A stretch of 64,000 nt of DNA from UBA4732 sp002404095 (GCA_036783645.1 DAIPWT010000013.1:1-64000); one strand, 5' to 3'. Positions 43,928 to 53,678 are shown, counted from the first letter of the stretch. Translations and numbers: made by a program. Notes: a model not told the origin generated them from the sequence alone.

Positions 43928-44593
43928 GCCGAAGCGCGCCAGCAGTCTGCTCTACAGCGCCGCTTCCGCCCGCTTCCGCCGGCCCGCCTCGAAATACAGG
44001 GCCGGCCCGCCTTGCCGGGAGTTCGGCCCGTCGCCGCCCGCGTCCCCACGTCCGGGACCGTCTGGTACAGCTTCATGCCATTCGGGGGCGCCTTGTAGGT
44101 GCGGTACAGTTCGTAATGGCTGGTCCCGGCCGCGACCCAGTCGCTGTTGGGGCCGTCAATGAACGGAATACCGCTTAGGAAGTTTCCGCCCGGCGGAGGA
44201 TGTACCAGATGATGGCGAGGTCGTTTAGAACGTCCACTGCGCCGGAGGGCAAGCCTACATATCGCCCATTATAAACGGTTTCACTGGACGCAACGCCGGG
44301 CGCGGTCGCTATCGGGTCCGCAGTAATCGGTAGGGCGTTCAGGAAGTCCGATTCCGTGAGACTCACCGTCGGCATCTGAACCGACGGCCCACGCCCCGAA
44401 GTGCAGGAGCCGGTCGCGGATCGCCCGCGGCCAGGACCGTGGATTAGATATTATAGGGAGTTGTGTTATCTCTTGTACGTGACGGCGCATCGGCGGACAT
44501 ATCTTGGTGTAGCCTCAAGTTGAGGATCGATTTCCGCGAAGAACGACGTGAAGGTAGACTCCAGCGGCGCCATTTGGCAATTGCAAGCGTAGT
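43928..44593. other. Degraded region beside the integrase remnant
   Basis: 666 bases without a credible intact gene. On the minus strand, 44175-44375 could encode 66 residues (PTVSLTESDFLNALPITADP...), followed in another stretch by readable but stop-less sequence (LSGIPFIDGPNSDWVAAG) that runs into the recombinase remnant in another frame. This patchwork is consistent with a decaying mobile element. Nothing is named. Confidence 0.5.
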
Positions 44594-45973
44594 CTAAACG
44601 AATCTTTCATTTGGAACGAGCGAAAGTGCCGCGGCTTGAGGCGTCCGCCGTCGGTCCTGCCACAACAACACCGCCGCCAGAACGGCGAGGACCGCGAAGC
44701 GCGCGTAAACCGCGTGAACGACGCCGTCCGTGTCGCACGGTCCCCATATCGGCGAATAGACCGGGAAGGTGAAATAGGTGGCGAGGTCAAGCGCTATAAT
44801 CAATCCGGCAAGGGGCCAATTGCGCCTCGCCAGCGGAATGCACAATGGGGCCAGCCACAACACCCACTGCGGCGAAAACGTGACGGACAGGCTGATAAAC
44901 ACAACAAGGACTACGGCGCCGCGACGCAGGAGACTTGCCACGTCAGCCGGTCGCGTCCAGCACAAGACGGCGATTGTTAGCGCCAACGTTCCAAGACGGA
45001 AGGCGCGTCCGGCCGCGTCGTTGGCCGCCAATGACAGAGGAAGCAGAGGGCCGTAAGCGGTGAACGGCATCGGCTCGCGCGTCAATTGGAAGTGGAACGA
45101 CTCCCACACCGTCGGCCAGCCTTCCAGGAGCAAAGGCGGCAGCAGGAAGGCGAGGGCCGTGCCGGTGTAACACAAAGCCCACAGGCCGGCGCGGCGCCAT
45201 TCGGGTAGGAGATACCGAAGAACGAGCGGCGCCAGCAGCACCGGATAAACTTTAACCATCATGGCGGCGGCGAGGAACACGGCCGACGCGGCGGTCCAGC
45301 GCCGGCCGAGACAGGCGAAGCTCAGCGCGGCCAGCAGGGCCGGCAGCACGTCGAAGCGGTTGAGCGTGAAATAGAGCGACGCCGGCAGCAGCAATAACAG
45401 ACCCGACGACGACAGGCCGCCGGCCGGCTCATAACCGGCGCGCAGCACCGCCGTTAGACCGAGGCCGCAAACGACCATCAGAAGCATGTTCAACTGCATC
45501 GCCCGGCGAAACTGGTTCCACCATTGGCGTTCCTGGTCGTCTCGCGGCTCGTGCTGGACGATGGCGTTGTAATCGCCGTCCAGGATGGCGGGCGGGAACG
45601 AATCCAGGTCCGCTTGGCCGACCCAGCCGAGGCGGAAGAGCAACAATGTAGAGGGAGGATATTCGAGATGGTAGCGGGGCTTTAGCGTCTGATACGGATC
45701 GTCCAGCGTCCGGTTGAAGTCATCGGGATTGCGCGGGGTCGGCGGATTGGCGGCGCCTGCCATGCGTCCGCGCGCGGCGTTGAGGCCGCGTAGTGCCAGT
45801 GCGGTCGCGTCGTAATCGTCGTAAAGAGAGCTATGCAGCCATGGCGCCGCGTCGGGCGGACCCATGTGATCGCACGGTTGCAGGCAGACGATCAGCAGGA
45901 AATAACAGGGCGGGACGACGAAGGGCGCCCAGCGGACGGTGAACCCCCCGACCCTTCGCAAGAAGACGTTCAC
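44594..45973 (-). CDS. GT87-like membrane glycosyltransferase
   Basis: 459 aa with about 10 membrane segments. A large periplasmic loop after the first segment holds LYDDYDATALALRGLN, with the conserved Asp expected of DUF2029/GT87 polyprenyl-phosphate-mannose-dependent transferases. FDVLPALLAALSFACL and TFSPQWVLWLAPLCIPLA (family WFSPQYLLW-like motif) support this. The acceptor is unknown. GTG start overlaps the VWA gene stop (GTGA), so the pair is co-translated. Confidence 0.82.
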   Translation of the reverse strand: MNVFLRRVGGFTVRWAPFVVPPCYFLLIVCLQPCDHMGPPDAAPWLHSSLYDDYDATALALRGLNAARGRMAGAANPPTPRNPDDFNRTLDDPYQTLKPRYHLEYPPSTLLLFRLGWVGQADLDSFPPAILDGDYNAIVQHEPRDDQERQWWNQFRRAMQLNMLLMVVCGLGLTAVLRAGYEPAGGLSSSGLLLLLPASLYFTLNRFDVLPALLAALSFACLGRRWTAASAVFLAAAMMVKVYPVLLAPLVLRYLLPEWRRAGLWALCYTGTALAFLLPPLLLEGWPTVWESFHFQLTREPMPFTAYGPLLPLSLAANDAAGRAFRLGTLALTIAVLCWTRPADVASLLRRGAVVLVVFISLSVTFSPQWVLWLAPLCIPLARRNWPLAGLIIALDLATYFTFPVYSPIWGPCDTDGVVHAVYARFAVLAVLAAVLLWQDRRRTPQAAALSLVPNERFV

Positions 45974-46911
45974 CGGGCCAATTCCGACGGTGGAACGTGA
46001 GCGTGGTCGGACAGGCCTTGATGGATTTTGCTGCCGTTCACGTCGAGAGTGAAGTAATCGGCGCCGGCCGGTATGTCAAAGTCGAGGAAGGCCGGTACCC
46101 CCGTATCGGAGTAATCTTTGACGACGCGGCCGGACGGGTCAAGGACGCGGCCGTGATCCGAGACGCGGGCGTTCTTGTCAACGACTTCGGCGAAAATCTC
46201 TTGCAACAGGCGCATTTCCGCGGCGATCTTGTGATCCCACAGATCGACCTCAGTGCCCGTATCGAGATCGTCTAACTCCTCCATTTGCTGTTCATTGATC
46301 TGGTGGCCGACCCCGATCAGCACGAATTTGAGCGGATTGCGTTTCTTCGCCTGCACGTCGCGGGCCAGCTGCGTGCTGTACTCCTTCACCGGCTCCAGGT
46401 CGTGCAATTCGCCGTCCGTGATGAAGACGTAAATGCCCCAAGGCGCGTCCGTGAAGCGCTCGACGAAGTATTTGACGGCCGGCAGCAGTTGCGTTCCGGT
46501 GCCGAACTCGCGCGGCGGGCCGAAGACGTGCTTCTCCGCCTGATCGGCGGTCAGGTCGCCGACAACCTCGATGCGGCTGCCGTGCGGGCCGACGGCCCAG
46601 TAGATGCAGGTGGTGCCGCCGTCGGCGTCGATCTTGCGGGCGAGATAGGCGCAGACTTTTTGCGCCACCGGCGTGACTTCGTTAAGGCGCTCTTTCTTGG
46701 CGCCGAACAGCGACGCCAGAAAACCAGGCTCCTCTCCGCCGACGCCGTAAAGCGCGGCCATCGAACCGGAGCCGTCAAGGGCGACGCCGGTCTGGGCGCC
46801 TTCTTTGTGCGGCTCCATGAGAATGGTCGCCGTGACGCGCGTCTTACCGCCTGCGGTCGGGTGGACGTTGACTTCGCCGAACGGCTCAACGACTTTCTTT
46901 AATTGTGTCAT
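45970..46911 (-). CDS. VWA domain protein
   Basis: 313 aa. A MIDAS motif DGSGSM (from Asp46) begins a von Willebrand A domain, with VFITDGELHD later as the third metal loop. Family members bind partners through Mg and often act with AAA ATPases or in stress responses. No signal peptide. It precedes and overlaps the GT87-like gene. Confidence 0.82.
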   Translation of the reverse strand: MTQLKKVVEPFGEVNVHPTAGGKTRVTATILMEPHKEGAQTGVALDGSGSMAALYGVGGEEPGFLASLFGAKKERLNEVTPVAQKVCAYLARKIDADGGTTCIYWAVGPHGSRIEVVGDLTADQAEKHVFGPPREFGTGTQLLPAVKYFVERFTDAPWGIYVFITDGELHDLEPVKEYSTQLARDVQAKKRNPLKFVLIGVGHQINEQQMEELDDLDTGTEVDLWDHKIAAEMRLLQEIFAEVVDKNARVSDHGRVLDPSGRVVKDYSDTGVPAFLDFDIPAGADYFTLDVNGSKIHQGLSDHAHVPPSELAR

Positions 46912-46934
46912 GGTTTGTGGGAAGCGGCGCGGCA

Positions 46935-46962
46935 GACGCCGCCCGGAAATCCGGGCGGCGTC
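46935..46962. terminator. Probable terminator hairpin (no T-run)
   Basis: 13-bp arms GACGCCGCCCGGA/TCCGGGCGGCGTC with a 2-base loop, after the stop of the gene at 46985 and before the VWA gene on the same strand. The core GACGCCGCCC recurs in the tRNA leader hairpin. Confidence 0.6.
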
Positions 46963-46984
46963 GAAGGGGAAAAGAAGTACGCGG

Positions 46985-47857
46985 TTACTTGGCCGGCTCG
47001 GCGACGATTTCGATCAGGTTCGCCTCCGGGAGATTATCACCCAGGGGGTCGGCGTCCGCGTCCTTCGGCTTGGGGCCTTTGTGGACGGGAGTCTCCTTCT
47101 TCTTGATCAGGCTAACTCTCACGACCTGATCCATGTGTAGATCGGTAAATTCGCCAGGGTAGCCGGGCAGCTTCAGATCGCCCTTGAGTTCCTTCAACTC
47201 CTTGGCGGATCGCTTCATGGGCCGGCCTTTGTCGTCGTAGGCGATGGGCGGGCTTGTCTGGCGGATCTTGACGTCCTCCGTGCCCGTCACCTCGACGTCT
47301 TGGGTCTTACGTTGGGTCGTCATGGAGTTGGCTTTGTGTTGGGCCATACTGAGCATGGCCTGGCGGGCGCCATTGGGGTCGCGGTTTGCGATCGCCTGCT
47401 GGTATTGGACCTGGCAGGCTGCCGCCGCCTGCATTTCACCCACATTCGGTTTTTGAACCTGGTAGGACATCTGGAGGCGTATCGACTTCTTGGTTTCGTT
47501 AACCTCAATGACCTTGCCGACCAACGTGCCAGTCTTGATCATTTTCTCCGAATTGACTTCCTCCTTCATAGGAGCGTCTTTTTTGTCATCCTTCTTGGCA
47601 TCGGCTTTCTTAGCGTCCTCGGCCTTTTTAGCGTCGTCGGCTTTCTTGAGGTCGTCAGCTTTCTTAGCGTCGTCGGCTTTCTTGAGGTCGTCAGCTTTCT
47701 TAGCGTCGTCGGCTTTTTTGACGTCGTCGGCTTTCTTGACGTCCGGTACGGCAGGGTCTTTCTTGTCCTTGTCGTCCTTATCGACGGCGAAGGCAGGCAG
47801 CACGATTAGGCCCAGAATTGTCACGGCGATCCCGGTCACTATGCGTCGCATGTCCAT
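46985..47857 (-). CDS. Exported protein with KKADD repeats
   Basis: 290 aa. Signal peptide (RRIVTGIAVTILGLIVLPAFA), then residues about 35-95 made of a 6-residue repeat KKADDx (about ten copies), a charged low-complexity arm. The rest (KMIKTGTLVGKVIEVNETKKSIRLQMSYQVQKPNVGEMQAAAACQVQYQQ) is beta-rich with no named family. DNA repeat units of 18 and 36 bp underlie the protein repeat, so its length may vary between strains. Confidence 0.75.
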   Translation of the reverse strand: MDMRRIVTGIAVTILGLIVLPAFAVDKDDKDKKDPAVPDVKKADDVKKADDAKKADDLKKADDAKKADDLKKADDAKKAEDAKKADAKKDDKKDAPMKEEVNSEKMIKTGTLVGKVIEVNETKKSIRLQMSYQVQKPNVGEMQAAAACQVQYQQAIANRDPNGARQAMLSMAQHKANSMTTQRKTQDVEVTGTEDVKIRQTSPPIAYDDKGRPMKRSAKELKELKGDLKLPGYPGEFTDLHMDQVVRVSLIKKKETPVHKGPKPKDADADPLGDNLPEANLIEIVAEPAK

Positions 47858-47956
47858 TCCCTCTGAAGCGAACGATCTCTCCCCAACCCCCACTAGTCTA
47901 CCGTGTAGCGGTGGAGGGTACAAATAGAAAATTCGGAATGCGAGGCGCGCACCACG

Positions 47957-48313
47957 TTATTTCGCCACCCATACGGGCGGCGGCTGGATGTCGGCCGCCA
48001 CCGGCGAGCCGGCGTCCTTCCGGCCGCTGCCGGCCAGCCGGCTGATGATGCGAACCGTCATGTCATGGTCGCAGGCGATCTGACAACTCAGACGAATGCC
48101 CGTCAACCCGCGAGCCGCGAGCAGGTTTTTCTCGGCTTCGGTCATCTTGTCCGGTTCACCAGCAACGAATTCCACGCGACAAGTCGTACACCGGGCGTTG
48201 CCGCCGCAGGCGTGCAATTGATCGACCTTCGCGTCGTCCTCCAGCGCCTGCACTAGGCGCTTGCCCTGTGGCACATCAAAGGCACCGACGTTTTCCACGG
48301 TCAGTTTCGGCAT
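47957..48313 (-). CDS. 2Fe-2S ferredoxin
   Basis: 118 aa. Plant-type ferredoxin with Cys36, Cys42, Cys45 (ACGGNARCTTC) and Cys77 (LSCQI) as C-x5-C-x2-C-x31-C. A 40-residue Pro-rich tail follows. Soluble electron carrier; partner unknown. AGGAGA site upstream of the ATG. Confidence 0.92.
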   Translation of the reverse strand: MPKLTVENVGAFDVPQGKRLVQALEDDAKVDQLHACGGNARCTTCRVEFVAGEPDKMTEAEKNLLAARGLTGIRLSCQIACDHDMTVRIISRLAGSGRKDAGSPVAADIQPPPVWVAK

Positions 48314-48475
48314 GGTTGTTTCTCCTATCCGGCCATTCTAGGGCGCGGACGCACGGACGGCGAAACGACGCGGGGCTTGATGGGAACGCCTCCTTTTTCG
48401 ATGATGCCTTTCCTTTTCCCGGCGATTGGGGCACAATTCATTGAGACCGATCCTTATTGCAAAGAGGTTTCCGCG

Positions 48476-48691
48476 ATGGAAGACTCAAACATTGATCCCC
48501 CCGAGTTCACGGATGAGCAACTTCGCGCCGTCGTGAAGAGCGTCGGGGAAGAGGCGCGCCGTGAGGCATTCTCGGCGGGGCGTTCCGTGATGATTGCCAG
48601 GGGTGCGTCCCTTGTCCTTCTGCATCCCGACGGCACGGAAGAAGTGGTAGGGCCGCTCTGGCCCGAAGATGGCGTCGCCTCACGGAAATAA
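48476..48691 (+). CDS. Small hypothetical protein
   Basis: 71 aa. EFTDEQLRAVVKSVGEEARREAFSAGRSVMIARGASLVLLHPDGTEEVVGPLWPE is a compact helix-strand domain repeated in small planctomycete proteins. AGAGG seven bases upstream. No name. Confidence 0.65.
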   Translation: MEDSNIDPPEFTDEQLRAVVKSVGEEARREAFSAGRSVMIARGASLVLLHPDGTEEVVGPLWPEDGVASRK

Positions 48692-48733
48692 GTGTGGATG
48701 CTCTGAAACGTGTTCTTCGGGTGAGGCGCTTTT

Positions 48734-48814
48734 CGTTTAACCCGTAGCCGGAGGCGAGGGCGGCCTGCCTCCGTCAGCACGCTCCCGTCCTCGCCTTCGG
48801 CTACGGGTTAAACG
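48734..48814. repeat. Palindrome with 30-bp arms
   Basis: Arms 48734-48763 and 48785-48814 with two mismatches, 21-base loop. The arm starts CGTTTAACCCGTAGCCGGAG. It lies after the small gene at 48476. Confidence 0.85.
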
Positions 48815-48844
48815 ACCCTAAAGTTGAACGGTGACGACCCATTA

Positions 48845-48910
48845 GGCGAGCCGGCGGGCTTGTCCCGGCGGGATAAACCNNNNNNNNNNGGATAAACCCG
48901 CCGGCTCGCC
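48845..48910. repeat. Palindrome containing the second N gap
   Basis: Arms GGCGAGCCGGCGGG (48845-48858) and its complement (48897-48910). GGATAAACC is repeated on both sides of ten N (48880-48889). It lies immediately downstream of the DUF2203 gene. Confidence 0.8.
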
Positions 48911-48929
48911 AGGGTTTTGAAACGGCTTC

Positions 48930-49439
48930 TTAGCGTTGAGAACCGGACTTGCCGCGGCCGCGCCGTTCGCGCTCCTTGATCTGGCGCGTCCAGGCAGGCG
49001 GCACCGGACGGCGAACCAAGTCGTCGGCGTAGTTCCAGAAGGCCAGCTTCTCCTCGCCCGGCCGCCAGGAAAAATACGCCGCCCGATCATTCACTACCGT
49101 CGGAAACCCTATCATTCCGGTCGGCCCGTGCAGCAAAGTTAAACCGAGTATGTCCAGCTCGGCGATCGCCTCAAGGAGTTCTTTCTCGGCGTCGGCCGTC
49201 TCTTCTTGCAGCCGATAGCGCCGCGCTCGCTCCGGCCAGGTGAGAGTCCACCGGTTGCGGTCGAGGCGATTCTTTTCCGGCTGCAAAAGGGCCAGACGGT
49301 CGTGTTGCCGCACCACGTCCCCCGCGATGCGCTCCACAAGGGGCAGCATGGCGCCGGCCGCCCCCCACGTTAGTACCACGGGTTCGCCGCCGGACTGCTC
49401 GGACGCATCGGACGCCCTTTTTTCCGTGAAACCGCTCAT
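48930..49439 (-). CDS. DUF2203 protein
   Basis: 169 aa from the ATG at 49439. VLTWGAAGAMLPLVERIAGDVVRQHDRL, LEAIAELDILGLTLLHGPTGMIGFPTVVNDRAAYFSWRPGEEKLAFWNYADD are the DUF2203 core, with the FPTxxxGRxAYxxW pattern. Cytoplasmic, function unknown. A GGGGG site precedes the ATG. Confidence 0.85.
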   Translation of the reverse strand: MSGFTEKRASDASEQSGGEPVVLTWGAAGAMLPLVERIAGDVVRQHDRLALLQPEKNRLDRNRWTLTWPERARRYRLQEETADAEKELLEAIAELDILGLTLLHGPTGMIGFPTVVNDRAAYFSWRPGEEKLAFWNYADDLVRRPVPPAWTRQIKERERRGRGKSGSQR

Positions 49440-49732
49440 CTCCAGTTCCCCCAGGCCATGGAGCCAGGTTTGCTTGTCCCGAATACATTGTACGTTCGGC
49501 AATCAAGGGTGTATAGCTGCACGGAAACAAGGGGCCGCGCGTCCAGAATCGCGGCCCGTCAGAGTGAACATCGCGCACGTCTCACCAGATCCGCATAGAC
49601 GACGAAAATCGTGATTTCGCCGCGCTGTTTTTGACGCAGTCAATTCCCCCTGGCTTTCGCCGTCGTCTCAGATTACCCTCAAGGATGCGGTCAGTGTTTA
49701 GCCCTCGGCATATTCCCACAGGATTGTTGAAC

Positions 49733-52159
49733 ATGGCCTCCCCGCCAACGCTACAGCTGGCCATTGCAGGTTCCCTCCTGTTGCTTTTCCAGGCGACGGC
49801 TGGGGAACCAGGCCTCGATTCGTTCGGCGACCGCCTTCCCCCCTACGCAGTGTCGCGCCTCGGCACAACGCGCCTAAGGCACGGTCAGCCGGTGTCCGGC
49901 CTCACGTTCTCGCCGGACGGAAAATCGCTGCTCTCCGTCGGTGGGAACGAAGTGTCCCTATCCACCGTCCGCCTTTGGGACGCCGCCGACGGCAAGGAGA
50001 AATGGAGCGTCCACCAACGCTTCGCGTCCTGCGCCGCATTCGCGCCGGACGGACAATCCATCGCGGTCGGCAGCGGCGTCGGCGTGGTACGGCTGTATCA
50101 GGCCGATGTCGGCCCTCAGATACGCAAGCTGGCGGGCGATCAAGGCCCCGTGTCGGCCGTGGCCTTCAGTCCCGACGCGAGGCGCGTGTTCACGGCAGGC
50201 GGCTCCGGCAAGTTACATTTGTGGGACGCCGCCAGCGGCGATGAAGTCCGGACGTTCATCGGCCACGACGGCGAAGTGCTTTCGCTGGCGCTCTCCGCCG
50301 ATGGCATGACGCTGGCCTCAACCGGCGCCGACGGCACACTTCGGCTTTGGGAAGTCGAAAACGGCAAAGAATCGCTCAAGATCGTCCTCCACCACGCCAC
50401 GGACGCGCTGGCGCTATCGCCCGACGGCAAGACCCTGTTCGCCCCAGGCGACGACGGCAAGGTACGTCGATGGACGAAGGCGGGGAAAGAGTTGGCGCCG
50501 TTGAACGCGGGCGACAAGCCGGTCCAGCGGTTCGTGTTGGCCGGCGATGGGCGAACCTTGGCGACCGGCGCCGACGGCTTGATCCTGATCTTGGATATAG
50601 CGACAGGCAAAACCATCGCACGAATCGCACGGCCGCCTGGGGACATAGCCGCCTTGGCGTTTCGCGCGGACGGCAAAGCCCTAGCGGGGGCCGGAACGAA
50701 TTTCACCCTTCACATATGGGAAGTCGCTACGGGCAAAGAGCAATTCCTCACGCAAGGGCACACCGAAGCGGTGACGGCGGCGGCGTATTCCCCCCAAGGC
50801 CGGGTCGCGGCCACGGCGAGCGAAGACGGCACGGTCCGCATCTGGGACGCGGCCACCGGCAAGGCGTTGCGGACGTGCGACGGCGAACGACTCCGGCCGT
50901 TGTTCCTCGTCTTCTCCGCGGACGGCGGGACGTTGGCTTCCGGCGGACAGGGCGGCGAAATCCGGATATGGAATGTCGCCACAGGGCGAGAAGTGCGCCG
51001 CGTTGGCAAGATCGAGGACGCGGCGCCGATGTGCGCGGCCCTGTCGCCAGACGGCAAAACGCTCGCCCTGGCCGACGACAAGAATCGTATCCGTCTCTTG
51101 GACGCGGTTAGCGGCGAGGCGAAGGCAGTCCTCGAAGGTTCTACGAAACAGATCGTCTGTCTCGCCTTTGCGCCGGACGGCCGTACTTTGGCTTCGGCCT
51201 CTGAAGGAGACGCCGTGCGCCTCTGGGACGCGGCGAAGGGACGCGAACTGAATCATTTCCCGAAGGTTATCGACGCGACGGCTCTTGCCATTGGAACAAA
51301 AGGCCGATTATTGGCAGTCGGTCGGGCCGACGGACTCGTCTATATACTGGAGGCGGCTTCGGGAAAGACAATCCGTGTCCTGGCGGGACACTCAGGGCTG
51401 GTGTCCGCCCTGACGTTCTCGCGGGACGGCCGGCTGCTGGCGTCGGGCGGCCCGGACCATGTGCTGGCCGTGTGGGAAACCACGACGGGAACCGAACTCC
51501 TCGCATTAGCAGGGCATAGCGGCGCCGTTCGCGCCGTGGCGTTTTCGCCGGACGGCCGGACGCTATTGAGCGGCGGTGCCGACGGCGTCGGCCTCATCTG
51601 GGACGTAATCCGCGGCCCACAGGGCGGCGAAGCCCGGAGACGGACCCTGACCTCGGCGGACCTGGCGAAACGCTGGGCCGATTTGCTGAGCGAGGACGGC
51701 CCGACGGCCAACGGCGCCTTGTGGGATCTGGCGGAGGCGCCAGAACAGAGCGTGCCGTTTATCCATGACCAGGTGCGTCCGCTGTTCGGCGGCGACGCCC
51801 AACGCGCGGCCAAGCTGATCGTCGATCTAGACGACGACGTATTTGACGTGCGCGAACGAGCGTCGGCGGGGTTGGCCGCGATGGGACCAACGATTGGCCC
51901 GCTGCTCAAACAAGCACTTGACGCCACAACGTCGGCCGAGGTGCGTCAGCGCCTGGAGGTGTTGCTGAGTAAGCTGAAAGAGACGATTCCGTGGGCGCGC
52001 GAACGCCAGCGCGTTCTCCGGGCGCTTACGGCGCTAGAGCAATCTGGCGCCCCGGCCGCCCGTGCCGTCTTGGAAGCGACGGCCAAGGGGGCAATGGAGC
52101 CTGAGCTGAAACAGGCCGCGCGGGAGGCGCTCGAACGCTTGCCCGCGCCAAAACCGTGA
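49733..52159 (+). CDS. Exported WD40 repeat protein
   Basis: 808 aa. Signal peptide (LQLAIAGSLLLLFQATAG) and about 12-13 WD40 blades (residues 45-650) with repeats such as VSGLTFSPDGKSLLSVGGN and VRLWDAADGKE. A C-terminal HEAT-like helical region (DDDVFDVRERASAGLAAMGPTIGPLLKQAL, about 695-790) is typical of planctomycete WD40 proteins. Exported scaffold; partner unknown. ATG chosen at the signal peptide. Confidence 0.9.
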   Translation: MASPPTLQLAIAGSLLLLFQATAGEPGLDSFGDRLPPYAVSRLGTTRLRHGQPVSGLTFSPDGKSLLSVGGNEVSLSTVRLWDAADGKEKWSVHQRFASCAAFAPDGQSIAVGSGVGVVRLYQADVGPQIRKLAGDQGPVSAVAFSPDARRVFTAGGSGKLHLWDAASGDEVRTFIGHDGEVLSLALSADGMTLASTGADGTLRLWEVENGKESLKIVLHHATDALALSPDGKTLFAPGDDGKVRRWTKAGKELAPLNAGDKPVQRFVLAGDGRTLATGADGLILILDIATGKTIARIARPPGDIAALAFRADGKALAGAGTNFTLHIWEVATGKEQFLTQGHTEAVTAAAYSPQGRVAATASEDGTVRIWDAATGKALRTCDGERLRPLFLVFSADGGTLASGGQGGEIRIWNVATGREVRRVGKIEDAAPMCAALSPDGKTLALADDKNRIRLLDAVSGEAKAVLEGSTKQIVCLAFAPDGRTLASASEGDAVRLWDAAKGRELNHFPKVIDATALAIGTKGRLLAVGRADGLVYILEAASGKTIRVLAGHSGLVSALTFSRDGRLLASGGPDHVLAVWETTTGTELLALAGHSGAVRAVAFSPDGRTLLSGGADGVGLIWDVIRGPQGGEARRRTLTSADLAKRWADLLSEDGPTANGALWDLAEAPEQSVPFIHDQVRPLFGGDAQRAAKLIVDLDDDVFDVRERASAGLAAMGPTIGPLLKQALDATTSAEVRQRLEVLLSKLKETIPWARERQRVLRALTALEQSGAPAARAVLEATAKGAMEPELKQAAREALERLPAPKP

Positions 52160-52191
52160 CATGTTGGTCCAGTTTACTGAGGAGTTGGATC

Positions 52192-53190
52192 ATGAATCTT
52201 CGTGTATCCGTAATGGGGATGATGGCCGCCGGCCTTCTTGTCATGCTGTCGCCGGTCACGCTTCGCGCGGCGCGGGATGTCAAGGCGCCGCGAGCCTTAT
52301 CGCTGCAGGAATCGCTGGAGAAGGCGCGCGTGGACGGCAAATACACGATGCTGTTGCGACAGATCAAAGTCGAGAAGGATTTCGAGAAGTACGGCGCCTT
52401 CCGCGACGTGGGGCCGCGTACCACAACAAATTACGCCAACCTCACTGGACTGCCGGCCGGTCGTTGGGTCTACGTCTATCCCTATTGGTACATCTGGCGC
52501 GACCTGACGGATAAGCCGACGCCAAAACGCGGCTGGGGGCCGGAGCAGGCGACCGGGCCGCCCGACACGCCCGGCGCGGGCGACTTCACCTCGGCCTGGG
52601 CTTCTTTGATGCCTGCCGGCCAGGACGAATGGCTCTTACTGGAATACGCCGAGCCGATCCTGCCTGCCGCCGTACTCGTCCATGAGACCTACAACCCCGG
52701 CGCCTTGGTGCGCGTGACGGTGTTCAAGCTCGATGGCGAGGAGGTGGAAGTCTGGAAAGGCAAAGACCCGACGGCTCAGGGCGCCGGCACAGGCGTATCG
52801 GAAATCGCGATCAATGTCGATTTTAAGACAAACCGGGTGAAGCTTTACCTCGACTCGAAGGTGGTGCCCGGCTGGAACGAGATCGACGCCGTGGGCGTGC
52901 GCGACTCCGGCGGCAAGACGCATTGGGCGACGGGCGCTGACGCCAGCAGTACGTATGCCGACCAAGGTGGAGGGGCGATCTTCCTCATCGCTCCAGGGCC
53001 TATCCCGCTTCCGCCGCCGCCCGTGATTGTGCCCCCGGTTCCGCCGCCAGCTGCGGCGCTGCCCCCGCCTGGGCCAGTCGCGGCACCGGCGCCGGCCGAC
53101 GAGAAAGACGAACGCATCAAGAAGCTGGAACAGGAAAACAAGGACTTGAAAGAGGAACTAAAGAGGTTGCAAGACAAGATCAAAAAATAG
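52192..53190 (+). CDS. Exported protein with Pro-rich and coiled-coil tail
   Basis: 332 aa. Signal peptide (MNLRVSVMGMMAAGLLVMLSPV), a beta-rich domain (YPYWYIWRDLTDKPTPKRGWGPEQATGPPDTPGAGD ... WLLLEYAEPILPAAVLVHETYNPGALVRVTVF) reminiscent of galactose-binding-type folds, a Pro/Ala stretch (LPPPPVIVPPVPPPAAALPPP) and a terminal coiled coil (KIKKLEQENKDLKEELKRLQDKIKK). GAGGAG eight bases upstream. Could anchor to a partner coiled coil. Confidence 0.75.
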   Translation: MNLRVSVMGMMAAGLLVMLSPVTLRAARDVKAPRALSLQESLEKARVDGKYTMLLRQIKVEKDFEKYGAFRDVGPRTTTNYANLTGLPAGRWVYVYPYWYIWRDLTDKPTPKRGWGPEQATGPPDTPGAGDFTSAWASLMPAGQDEWLLLEYAEPILPAAVLVHETYNPGALVRVTVFKLDGEEVEVWKGKDPTAQGAGTGVSEIAINVDFKTNRVKLYLDSKVVPGWNEIDAVGVRDSGGKTHWATGADASSTYADQGGGAIFLIAPGPIPLPPPPVIVPPVPPPAAALPPPGPVAAPAPADEKDERIKKLEQENKDLKEELKRLQDKIKK

Positions 53191-53203
53191 GGGGGGATGA
53201 CTG

Positions 53204-53275
53204 AATCCTACCAACCCGAAGCGCAAGCGAGGGATTCGGGCGGAAACCTCGCTTGCGCTTCGGGTTGTTAGGATT
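53204..53275. repeat. Palindrome, CGAAGCGC family, 29-bp arms
   Basis: Arms 53204-53232 and 53247-53275, one mismatch, 14-base loop. The arm contains CCCGAAGCGCAAGCGAGG, the same as the palindrome at 17016-17068. Lies between the gene at 52192 and the pseudogene. Confidence 0.88.
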
Positions 53276-53284
53276 TGCCGAATC

Positions 53285-53673
53285 CTATCGCGTTGCCTTT
53301 ATCGCGTCCCGGCTAGTCTCGGTCTTCTTCATCCCGCGGCCCTGTAGAGTCGCCAGTTCGCCCTTGCCCTTGATTGCAGCGTCGATCCCGCCGAATTGCG
53401 TGTCCTTTATCCAGAATGCGTTACCGTCGACCCGGTAGCGGAAGCTGAAAGGATAATCGATTATCCTTTCAGCAAATGATGTTGCTTCCCGGGCCACTTC
53501 GTCGCCTTCCTCTCCCGTTCCTTCGGCCTCCGCCCCTGTGACGACGCCGTACAGCACACTATCCTTGATCACACTATAGTCGGCATCCAAGGTGATCTTT
53601 TTTCCCTTTCCTGGACGACTGTGCCGTAGACGCGGTTCGCCTCAATGCGCAACGTAACAGATCGCGGGGAGTA
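53285..53673 (-). pseudogene. 5'-truncated, frameshifted gene
   Basis: A readable protein runs from SVTLRIEANRVYGTVVQERE (one frame) to KKITLDADYSVIKDSVLYGVVTGAE and onward to QGRGMKKTETSRD (another frame), joined at the A-rich stretch 53600-53613. The shift point is a homopolymer, so it may be a sequencing error, but no start codon exists before the palindromic element at 53679. The gene therefore looks decapitated by that element. No family recognised. Confidence 0.6.
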
Positions 53674-53678
53674 GGCCG

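Noticed and set aside
53285..53590. Intact 101-residue gene started at TTG 53590
   Set aside because: The preceding coding sequence continues in another frame and the N-terminus would begin inside a conserved strand; a truncated pseudogene fits better.
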